Below are positions 6,511 through 12,309 of a stretch of DNA of 12,309 bases, in pieces. The position numbers and the translations under genes are program-made. A model generated the notes under the pieces. It did no database searches, was not told where the DNA came from, and was given only the letters and a program-made list of their open reading frames with translations. The first letter of the stretch is position 1. Each line of letters begins with the position of its first letter. This DNA is from JBQLZQ01 sp052168355. GTDB taxonomy: Bacteria; Pseudomonadota; Alphaproteobacteria; DSM-16000; Inquilinaceae. The DNA lies in NCBI GenBank assembly GCA_052168355.1, contig JBQLZQ010000042.1, forward strand, positions 1 to 12,309, read 5' to 3'.

Positions 6511-8037
6511 TTACGCCGTTTGAGCCATCTCCCCCGAAACCAACGTCCGGTAAAGCCGGTCATAGTCGCGGGCGGCCACCGACCATCCGAAATCGCGCGT
6601 CATGGCGGTGTGCTGCATCCGCCGCCAGACATCGTGGTCGCGATAGAACCCGCACGCCCATCCGATGGTCCCCGCCAGCGCCGCGGGCGTCGGATCGTTG
6701 AACAGAAAGCCGGTCGCCGTACCCATGGCGACATTGGCCGGATCGGCGTTGACCACGGTGTCGGCCAGGCCGCCGGTGCGGCGCACCAACGGCAACGCCC
6801 CATAGCGCAGCGCATAAAGCTGGGTCAGACCGCACGGTTCGGAACGGGACGGCACCAGGGTTATGTCCGCCCCGGCCTGGATCAGATGGGCCAGCGCCTC
6901 GTCATAGCCCAACTGGACGGCGACGATGCGCGGGTTCTCGACCATCGCCCAGCGCAGCCCGGCCTCCAGATCCCGGTCACCGCTGCCCAGCACGACCAGC
7001 TGGGCCCGCTGCTGGATAAAGGCGTGCAGCGCGTCGATCAGCAGGTCCACGCCCTTCATCCGGTTCAGCCGCGTCACCATTCCGAACAAGGGCGCGTGGG
7101 GATCGACGGGAAGGTCGAAGCGCTGCTGCAACACCTGCTTGGCCGCCGCCTTGCCGTCCAGCCGGTCGGCCGAGTAGGCAAGCGGCAGGTGCGGATCGGT
7201 CGCCGGATCCCAGACCGCCGTATCGATGCCATTGACGATGCCCACCAGATCGGCGCCGCGCGCCCGCAACAGCCCGTCCAGGCCGCAGCCCTGGTCCGGT
7301 TCCTGGATCTCGCGGGCGTAGGTACGGCTGACAGTGGTGATCCGGTCGGCGTAATAGAGCCCGGCCTTGAGAAACCCGACCTGGCCGTGGAATTCCAGCC
7401 CCTCCACGGCAAAGGCGCGATCGGGCAGGTCGAGCGCGGCCATGGCGGCGGCCGGGAACAGGCCCTGATAGGCCAGATTGTGGATGGTCGTCACCGTCGC
7501 CGGGCGCGGACCAGCGGCCAGGGCCAGATAGGCGGGGGCCAGGCCGGCCTGCCAGTCATGGCCGTGGACGATGGCCGGGCGCCACCCGCCGTCCGCCCCC
7601 TGCCCCAGTCGTGCCGCCACCCAACCCAGCGCGGCGAACCGCAGATGGTTGTCCGGCCAGTCGGCGCCGTCCGGTCCCAGATAGGGATTGCCGTCGCGGG
7701 CATAGTGACCGGGGCATTCCAGCACATAGGCCGGTACCGCCAGCCCCTTCACCGCGCCGACCAGCAGCCGGGCCGGGCCGCCGCCGAACAGATCGGTCAT
7801 CGTCAAAACCGGTCGCGCGGCCGACGCCGCCGCCAAAACGGCCGGATAGCCCGGCACCAGCAGCCGCGCGTCGATGCCGATAGAGGCTTGAGCGGCTGGC
7901 AGGGCGGCCGCGACATCGGCCAGACCGCCGGTCTTGACCAGCGGATACACCTCCGACGCCACGTGGAGGACCCGCGTGCCGGCCGGCGCCTTCCCGCCCT
8001 CGTCCGCCCAGGACTGCGACAGAGATGAATCCGTCAT
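6511..8037 (-). CDS. glgA: Glycogen synthase (ADP-glucose type)
   Basis: Transfers glucose from ADP-glucose to the non-reducing end of a growing alpha-1,4-glucan, in the cytosol. A GT5, GT-B fold enzyme of 508 residues (E. coli GlgA has 477). The N-terminal ADP-glucose-binding motif KTGGL is at 35-39 inside SEVYPLVKTGGLADV. The C-terminal catalytic block is PSRSEPCGLTQLYALRYG, with the conserved Glu at residue 400, followed by PLVRRTGGLADTV. A poorly conserved extension of about 20 residues precedes the Rossmann strand VLHVASEVYPL. The ATG at 8035-8037 is chosen because a GGGA Shine-Dalgarno (8047-8044) lies six bases before it, overlapping the last codon of glgC, and no better start keeps the KTGGL region. 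It follows glgC by three bases and is surely in the same transcript. Confidence 0.96.
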   Translation of the reverse strand: MTDSSLSQSWADEGGKAPAGTRVLHVASEVYPLVKTGGLADVAAALPAAQASIGIDARLLVPGYPAVLAAASAARPVLTMTDLFGGGPARLLVGAVKGLAVPAYVLECPGHYARDGNPYLGPDGADWPDNHLRFAALGWVAARLGQGADGGWRPAIVHGHDWQAGLAPAYLALAAGPRPATVTTIHNLAYQGLFPAAAMAALDLPDRAFAVEGLEFHGQVGFLKAGLYYADRITTVSRTYAREIQEPDQGCGLDGLLRARGADLVGIVNGIDTAVWDPATDPHLPLAYSADRLDGKAAAKQVLQQRFDLPVDPHAPLFGMVTRLNRMKGVDLLIDALHAFIQQRAQLVVLGSGDRDLEAGLRWAMVENPRIVAVQLGYDEALAHLIQAGADITLVPSRSEPCGLTQLYALRYGALPLVRRTGGLADTVVNADPANVAMGTATGFLFNDPTPAALAGTIGWACGFYRDHDVWRRMQHTAMTRDFGWSVAARDYDRLYRTLVSGEMAQTA

Positions 8038-8040
8038 GAT

Positions 8041-9303
8041 CTATCCCAGGGCTGCCAGCATCTTGGGCGTGATCAATGTCACCCCCTTGTCGGTGCGATG
8101 GAACCGTTTTGCATCCAGGGCCGCATCCTCCCCGACAACCAGCCCTTCGGGAATCTCACAGCCGCGATCCACCACGACTTTGGACAGCCGGGCCCGGCGC
8201 CCGATGGACACCCCGGGCAACACGACGGCCTGGTCCAGAACGGCATAGGAGTTCACCCGTACCCGCGAAAACAGCAGGGACCGGCTGACCGACGCCCCCG
8301 ACACCACGCAGCCGCCCGAGACCAGGCTGTCCGTCGCCACGCCGCGGCGACCTTCCTCGTTGAACACGAACTTGGCCGGCGGCAGCTGCTCCTGATAGGT
8401 GTTGATCGGCCAGGCGGTGTCGTAGAGGTTGAGAGCCGGGGTTACCGTGGTCAGGTCGATGTTGGCTTCCCAATAGGCATCCACGGTGCCGACGTCCCGC
8501 CAATAGGGCTCGTCCTTTGGCTCGCTGACGACGGCGCTGTCGCCGAACCGATGGGCCATCACCTCGCCGCGCGACACCAGGTAGGGGATCACGTCCTTGC
8601 CGAAATCATGGGCCGATCCGGGATCCTGGGCGTCGCGGTCGAGCTGTTCGAACAGGAAGTCGGCATCGAAGATGTAGATGCCCATGCTGGCCAGGGCGTA
8701 ATCGGGTTTGCCCGCGATGCCCGGCGGGTCGGCCGGCTTTTCCAGGAAGGCCGTGACCCGGCCGTTCTCGTCGGCCGCCATGACGCCGAACCCGGTCGCT
8801 TCCATCCGGGGCACTTCCAGGCACCCCACGGTGACGGGCGCGCCGCGCGCGACATGGTCGGCCAGCATGATGGCGTAATCCATTTTGTAGACATGGTCGC
8901 CGGCCAGCACGACCACGTAGTCGGGAGCCTCGCTGCGAAAGATGTCGATGTTCTGCCACACCGCGTCGGCGGTGCCGCGATACCACATCGTTTCGTCCAC
9001 CCGCTGTTGCGCGGGCAGCATGTCGACGAATTCGCCGACCTCGGCGCGCAGATAGCCCCAGCCGCGCTGCAGGTGACGCAGCAGGCTGTGGGACTTGTAC
9101 TGAGTCAATACGTACATCCGCCGGATGCCGGAATTCAGGCAATTCGACAGGGCGAAATCGACGATCCGGAATTTTCCGCCGAACGGCACCGCCGGCTTGG
9201 CGCGCCGGTCCGTGAGATCCACCAGGCGGCTGCCGCGTCCCCCCGCCAGAACAAGGGCAATCGCCCGCTTGGGCAGTTGGTGGCCATTGATTCCGTCCGG
9301 CAT
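8041..9303 (-). CDS. glgC: Glucose-1-phosphate adenylyltransferase (ADP-glucose pyrophosphorylase)
   Basis: Makes ADP-glucose from glucose-1-phosphate and ATP, the committed and usually allosterically controlled step of bacterial glycogen synthesis. Length 420 residues (E. coli 431). The nucleotidyltransferase signature LAGGRGSRL is at 19-27, followed by RAKPAVPFGGKFRIVDF (34-50), the region where E. coli GlgC carries its activator-site Lys. Next come WYRGTADAVWQN (107-118), the catalytic AGDHVYKMDY (134-143) and the sugar-phosphate-binding FLEKP (186-190). YWRDVGTVDAYWEANIDL is at 267-284. The C-terminal third, from about residue 300, is the left-handed beta-helix domain. GGGGAG (9315-9310) lies six bases before the ATG, a good RBS. 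The 72-base gap to the upstream AEC permease gene has no convincing promoter (TTGGCC with CATACG at 18 bases is weak), so readthrough from upstream is possible. Confidence 0.97.
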   Translation of the reverse strand: MPDGINGHQLPKRAIALVLAGGRGSRLVDLTDRRAKPAVPFGGKFRIVDFALSNCLNSGIRRMYVLTQYKSHSLLRHLQRGWGYLRAEVGEFVDMLPAQQRVDETMWYRGTADAVWQNIDIFRSEAPDYVVVLAGDHVYKMDYAIMLADHVARGAPVTVGCLEVPRMEATGFGVMAADENGRVTAFLEKPADPPGIAGKPDYALASMGIYIFDADFLFEQLDRDAQDPGSAHDFGKDVIPYLVSRGEVMAHRFGDSAVVSEPKDEPYWRDVGTVDAYWEANIDLTTVTPALNLYDTAWPINTYQEQLPPAKFVFNEEGRRGVATDSLVSGGCVVSGASVSRSLLFSRVRVNSYAVLDQAVVLPGVSIGRRARLSKVVVDRGCEIPEGLVVGEDAALDAKRFHRTDKGVTLITPKMLAALG

Positions 9304-9375
9304 CGCGCTCTCCCCAGTTTTTTGTCCGTATGGTCCGCGCCGTGCAGCCCGGCCAAGGACAGCCTAGCAGGGGTT

Positions 9376-10326
9376 TCAGGCCGGAGGAAATTGTGGCCCG
9401 AAGATCGCCAAAAGAATCGACAGGGTAACCACCGACAGAACGGTCGATATCAGAATGACGCCGGAGGTTCGTTCCACGTACACGCCATAGCGCTGGGCAA
9501 CGACAAAGGTCAGGGTGCCGGTTGGAAGCGCGGCCAGCAGGATGGCGCTGGCGGTCCAATAGGCGTCCATCGGAAACAGCCACACGGCCAAGCCCCAGGT
9601 GACGAACGGCTGCCAGAGCAGTTTGAGAACGCTGATCCAGCCGACCTCCGCCAGATCGGCGGCCAGCGGCCGGCTGGCCATGAACAGACCGATGGCGAAC
9701 AATGCGCAGGGGCTGGCCGACGCGCCCAACAGCTGGAACAGATTGGCCACCGGCACGGGCACGGTCAGGGCCGCGCCCGACCAGCCAAGCCCCAGGGCCG
9801 GCGCCACCACCAGCGGGTTGCGCAGAAGCGCCAACACCACCCCGCCCAGCGCCTTGCCCAGCCCATGGCCGCGCTGACCGGTCAGCTCCAGCAGGATCAC
9901 GGCCAACCCGACGGCAACCGCGCTCATGATCACCGTCGCCAGCAGGGCCGGCGCCAGCGCCGTCGCGCCAAAGGCCGCCGCGAACAAGGGAATGCCCATA
10001 TAGCCGGTGTTGGGAAAGCTGGCGTTCATGCCCTGCATGACCATGACCGCCGGCGAGGCCCGATGAACCACGGCCCCGACCAGCGCCGCCAGGGCCCACA
10101 CCGCCAGAACCCCGCCCAGATAGGCCCCGATGAACGGCCAGTTGAGCACCTGCGACACCGTGGTCCGCGCCATCGCCATGAACAGCAGCGGCGGCAGGGC
10201 GAACCAGTAGACAAAGGCGTTCAGCGCCTCCGACGCCGTGTCCCCCAGAATGCGGGCGCGTCCGGCCAGAAACCCCGCCAGGATGATGGCGAACACCGGC
10301 AACGCGACGTTGATGACCACGGACAT
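9376..10326 (-). CDS. AEC (auxin efflux carrier) family transporter
   Basis: Inner-membrane permease of the auxin efflux carrier superfamily; bacterial members move small organic anions such as malate or malonate, but the substrate here cannot be read from sequence. At 316 residues it has the family length, with about ten hydrophobic segments, the first at residues 2-21. Conserved features are NASFPNTGYMGIP (101-113), the glycine/asparagine-rich discontinuous helix of the first repeat, the Ser-Pro block at 205-217, and the last two helices LPTGTLTFVVAQRYG (268-281) and ILISTVLSVVTL (291-302). The ATG at 10324-10326 is chosen because the hydrophobic first helix begins right after it; the frame stays open far upstream only as antisense of other genes, and no clear Shine-Dalgarno is seen. 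It is divergent from the terB-like gene and sits 72 bases upstream of glgC on the same strand. Confidence 0.9.
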   Translation of the reverse strand: MSVVINVALPVFAIILAGFLAGRARILGDTASEALNAFVYWFALPPLLFMAMARTTVSQVLNWPFIGAYLGGVLAVWALAALVGAVVHRASPAVMVMQGMNASFPNTGYMGIPLFAAAFGATALAPALLATVIMSAVAVGLAVILLELTGQRGHGLGKALGGVVLALLRNPLVVAPALGLGWSGAALTVPVPVANLFQLLGASASPCALFAIGLFMASRPLAADLAEVGWISVLKLLWQPFVTWGLAVWLFPMDAYWTASAILLAALPTGTLTFVVAQRYGVYVERTSGVILISTVLSVVTLSILLAIFGPQFPPA

Positions 10327-10366
10327 GGAGGACGGGCCCGACGAGTGGGGGAGAACGGTCTTTGTG

Positions 10367-10395
10367 CTATGCCACGGCGGCTTCCCCGCTGTCGA
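10367..10395 (-). promoter_or_regulatory. Weak candidate promoter for the AEC transporter gene
   Basis: On the minus strand, TCGACA (10395-10390, 5/6 to TTGACA) is followed by 17 bases and CATAGC (10372-10367, only 3/6). It would start transcription near 10360, about 34 bases before the ATG. The -35 and the spacing are good; the -10 is poor. Confidence 0.25.
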
Positions 10396-10411
10396 GCGTG
10401 GCCGGGCCAGC

Positions 10412-10441
10412 TTGACGCCGGCGGGCCGGCCGGGGCATATG
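10412..10441 (+). promoter_or_regulatory. Candidate promoter for the terB-like gene
   Basis: TTGACG (10412-10417, 5/6) is followed after 18 bases by CATATG (10436-10441, 3/6). Transcription would start near 10449, about 34 bases before the ATG at 10483. The 156-base divergent gap that holds it is the longest non-coding stretch in the window. Confidence 0.3.
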
Positions 10442-10482
10442 CTCGGGCGCCTGCCGCTGCCCGGAACCGTAAGGACCCATTG

Positions 10483-10887
10483 ATGACCGACACCCACGGC
10501 GCTTTGATCTACACGATGGTACTGGCTTCCGCGTCGGACGGCGCGATGTCCAACAACGAATTGAACTCGATCGGTGAGATGGTGCGATACCTGCCGGTGT
10601 TTCGCGGCTTCGACAGCAGCCGGATCGAACAGATAACCAACGAATGCATCGAACTTCTGGCCGATCCGGACGGTTTGGACAGGGCCCTGTCGATCATCGA
10701 GGAAGCCCTGCCGGAGCGTCTGAACGAAACGGCCTATGCCATCGCCTGCGATGTCGTCGCGGCGGACCTGAACGCGACGCAGGAGGAATTGCGGCTGCTG
10801 GAGATGATCCGCCATGTGCTCAACGTCGATCGCCTGCATGCCGCCGCCATCGAGCGCGGCAGCCGTGCCCGCCACATGACCCTGTAG
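10483..10887 (+). CDS. TerB-like (tellurite-resistance TerB family) small helical protein
   Basis: Protein of 134 residues, mostly alpha-helical and acidic, with no signal peptide or membrane helix. It resembles the TerB-like fold: two similar halves, each with an acidic metal-binding-type turn. The first is SDGAMSNNEL at residues 18-27, the second AADLNATQEELRLL at 93-106. In TerB these acidic positions bind divalent metal; the exact role of stand-alone members is unknown and tellurite resistance should not be assumed, as no other ter genes are present. AAGGA (10471-10475) lies seven bases before the ATG, which fixes the start even though the frame is open for a long way upstream. The hisS gene follows after 28 bases on the same strand, so the two may share a transcript. 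The family call rests on the double acidic motif and length, so it is moderate. Confidence 0.75.
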   Translation: MTDTHGALIYTMVLASASDGAMSNNELNSIGEMVRYLPVFRGFDSSRIEQITNECIELLADPDGLDRALSIIEEALPERLNETAYAIACDVVAADLNATQEELRLLEMIRHVLNVDRLHAAAIERGSRARHMTL

Positions 10888-10915
10888 CCCGCGGCGGAGC
10901 GTTCGAAAGCACCCG

Positions 10916-12259
10916 ATGGCCGATACCAGGATCATCAAGCCCGTTGCCCTGGGCGGGTTTCCCGAGTGGCTACCGGAGCAAAAGCTGGTCGAGGAGCGGG
11001 TCCTGCGCGTCATTCGGCGCGAGTTCGAGCGATTCGGCTTCACGCCGCTGGAAACCCCCGCCGTGGAACGGCGGGAGGTGCTGTCGGCCAAGGGCGTGGT
11101 CGACAAGGAAATCTACGCCCTGTCGCGCCTGGCCGCCGGAGAGGGCGAGGACGCGGCCACGGAGATGGCGCTCCATTTCGACCTGACCGTGCCCTTGGCG
11201 CGCTATGTCGCCCAGCATTTCGACCGGCTGACATTTCCGTTCCGGCGCTATCAGATCCAGAAGGTGTGGCGCGGCGAACGGCCCCAGGCCGGCCGGTTCC
11301 GCGAGTTCTATCAATGCGACATCGACGTGGTCGGCAACGGCCGGCTGAGCGCCCTGGCCGACGCCGAACTGCCCTGCGTCATCCACGCCATCTTCTCGCA
11401 GATCGGCATCGGCCCGTTCCGCATCCGCATCAACAACCGCAAGGTGTTGCAGGGGTTCCTCGACGGACTGGGGGTCGACGCCGCCGCGCGGCCGGAAGCG
11501 CTGCGCGCCATCGACGCCCTGGAAAAGGCGGGCCCGGATCGGGTGCGCGCCGAGCTGGTGGCGAAGGCCGGCCTTGACGCCGATGGCGCCGCCCGGGTGA
11601 TCGACTTCGTGACCGGCGATGCCGACCTCGACCGCCTGAAAGCGATGGGGATGGGGCCCTTGTTCGCCGAGGGCGTCGACGAACTTGAGACGCTCAGTCA
11701 CGGATTGGACGCCCTTGGCCTACCGCGGTCGGGCTGGGCCATCGACCTCAGCATCGCCCGCGGCCTCGATTACTATACCGGCACCGTCTATGAAACGGTG
11801 CTGATCGACAATCCGGAGATCGGCAGCATTTGTTCGGGCGGCCGATACGACGATCTGGCCGGTACCTTCACCACCAAGAGCTTGCCCGGCGTCGGTTTGT
11901 CGATTGGCCTGACCCGCCTGTTGAGCCGCTTGTTCGACGCGGGGATCTTGGCGACCGGGGCGTCCACCCCGGCGCGGGCGCTCGTCACCGTCCTGGATCC
12001 GGACCGGATGTCAGACTATCTGGCCCTGGCCTCGGCGCTCCGCCGCGCCGACATCGACACCGAGATCTACACCGAGGCACGGCGAATCGGCGATCAACTC
12101 AAATATGCTGACCGGAAGGGGATCGAGGCGGCGGTGATCGTCGGCGAGGCCGAATTCGCCGCCAGCCAGGCGACGGTCAAATGGCTGACCCAGGGAACCC
12201 AGCAGACGGTCGCTCTGGCCGAGGTTCCGTCGGTCTTGGCGAACCTGGCGCGACCCTAG
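10916..12259 (+). CDS. hisS: Histidyl-tRNA synthetase, archaeal/eukaryote-like lineage
   Basis: Class II synthetase that charges tRNA-His with histidine. Length 447 residues, complete. Motif 2 is RYQIQKVWRGERPQAGRFRE followed by FYQCDIDVVG (111-140). The histidine-specific signatures are both intact: RGLDYY at 282-287 (HisA) with the essential Arg, and CSGGRYDDL at 306-314 (HisB). The C-terminal anticodon-binding domain runs from about residue 350 to the end. Intact signatures plus this domain argue against the HisZ regulatory paralogue. The FREFYQCDID form of motif 2 is that of archaeal and eukaryotic HisRS and a minority of bacteria; E. coli-type enzymes have RYRQFHQ here. The ATG at 10916 is preceded only by a weak GAAAG Shine-Dalgarno (10905-10909). 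It follows the terB-like gene by 28 bases, with no promoter seen between. A second hisS elsewhere in the genome is possible. Confidence 0.94.
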   Translation: MADTRIIKPVALGGFPEWLPEQKLVEERVLRVIRREFERFGFTPLETPAVERREVLSAKGVVDKEIYALSRLAAGEGEDAATEMALHFDLTVPLARYVAQHFDRLTFPFRRYQIQKVWRGERPQAGRFREFYQCDIDVVGNGRLSALADAELPCVIHAIFSQIGIGPFRIRINNRKVLQGFLDGLGVDAAARPEALRAIDALEKAGPDRVRAELVAKAGLDADGAARVIDFVTGDADLDRLKAMGMGPLFAEGVDELETLSHGLDALGLPRSGWAIDLSIARGLDYYTGTVYETVLIDNPEIGSICSGGRYDDLAGTFTTKSLPGVGLSIGLTRLLSRLFDAGILATGASTPARALVTVLDPDRMSDYLALASALRRADIDTEIYTEARRIGDQLKYADRKGIEAAVIVGEAEFAASQATVKWLTQGTQQTVALAEVPSVLANLARP

Positions 12260-12309
12260 GTTCAATCGACATTCAGGATTCAAAATTGGGCTGATGTGTG
12301 ATTCATGGA
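12260..12309. other. AT-richer tail after hisS, no recognised feature
   Basis: These last 50 bases are about 40% G+C by hand count, well below the rest of the window. The hexamer gattca occurs twice, in ggattcaaaa and gtgattcatg. No hairpin with a T-run and no gene start are visible; the window ends too soon to say more. Confidence 0.4.

Noticed and set aside
6506..6517. Small hairpin GGCG-TTTA-CGCC between the helicase and glgA ends
   Set aside because: Only a 4-bp stem without a T-run, expected often by chance in DNA this rich in G+C; not a supported terminator.
6520..8028. A 502-codon open frame on the plus strand across glgA
   Set aside because: Antisense shadow of glgA, which has full family motifs.
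8098..10887. A 929-codon open frame on the plus strand running through glgC, the AEC gene and into the terB-like gene
   Set aside because: It is antisense to two clear genes; its Gln/His/Arg/Gly-rich product matches no family and reflects high third-position G+C. Only its last 134 codons, after the RBS at 10471, are a real gene.
10483..10887. Part of a tellurite-resistance (ter) operon
   Set aside because: No terA, terC, terD or terZ partner is in the window; the neighbours are a permease and hisS.
10327..11106. N-terminal extension of the AEC transporter frame across the terB-like gene
   Set aside because: The upstream part is antisense to two real genes and lacks transporter character; the first membrane helix begins at the ATG at 10326.
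10916..12259. HisZ (regulatory subunit of ATP phosphoribosyltransferase) as the identity of this gene
   Set aside because: Both histidine signatures and the anticodon-binding domain are present, and no hisG is adjacent.

Overview
This window is a dense, very GC-rich stretch of bacterial chromosome, roughly 70% G+C by eye, with strong G/C preference at third codon positions. It reads as core metabolic and housekeeping DNA. The style (auxin-efflux-type carrier, alphaproteobacterial-looking DinG/XPD-type helicase with a long N-terminal region, proteobacterial branched-chain aminotransferase) suggests an alphaproteobacterium, perhaps near Rhodospirillales. That assignment is inference: there is no rRNA or other taxonomic marker here. 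No tRNA, rRNA, insertion sequence, CRISPR array, phage gene or defence system was found.

Layout. (1) 1-1153, plus strand: the 3' end of a branched-chain aminotransferase gene, followed after one base by an FkbM-family methyltransferase gene that starts with GTG. An 11-bp hairpin sits on the methyltransferase stop codon. (2) 1178-2096, plus: a two-domain VOC (glyoxalase/bleomycin-resistance fold) gene with its own sigma70-like promoter and RBS. Its codon use differs clearly from its neighbours, and its last 47 bases overlap the end of the convergent lysS. (3) 2050-3570, minus: class II lysyl-tRNA synthetase. (4) 3715-6492, plus: a large iron-sulfur superfamily 2 helicase of the DinG/XPD type, divergent from lysS. 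(5) 6511-9303, minus: glgC then glgA, three bases apart, making ADP-glucose and polymerising it to glycogen. An AEC-family permease gene (9376-10326) lies just upstream on the same strand. (6) 10483-12259, plus: a small TerB-like protein, then a histidyl-tRNA synthetase of the archaeal/eukaryote-like lineage. The last 50 bases are noticeably AT-richer and hold no recognisable gene.

No intergenic gap exceeds 156 bases. The only tight functional unit is glgC-glgA. The other neighbours (aminotransferase with methyltransferase, TerB-like with HisRS) are adjacent without an obvious shared pathway. I found no convincing undescribed multi-gene system. The points most worth a second look are the compositionally odd VOC gene with its antisense overlap of lysS, the lineage of the two aminoacyl-tRNA synthetases, and the unusual start of the helicase gene.
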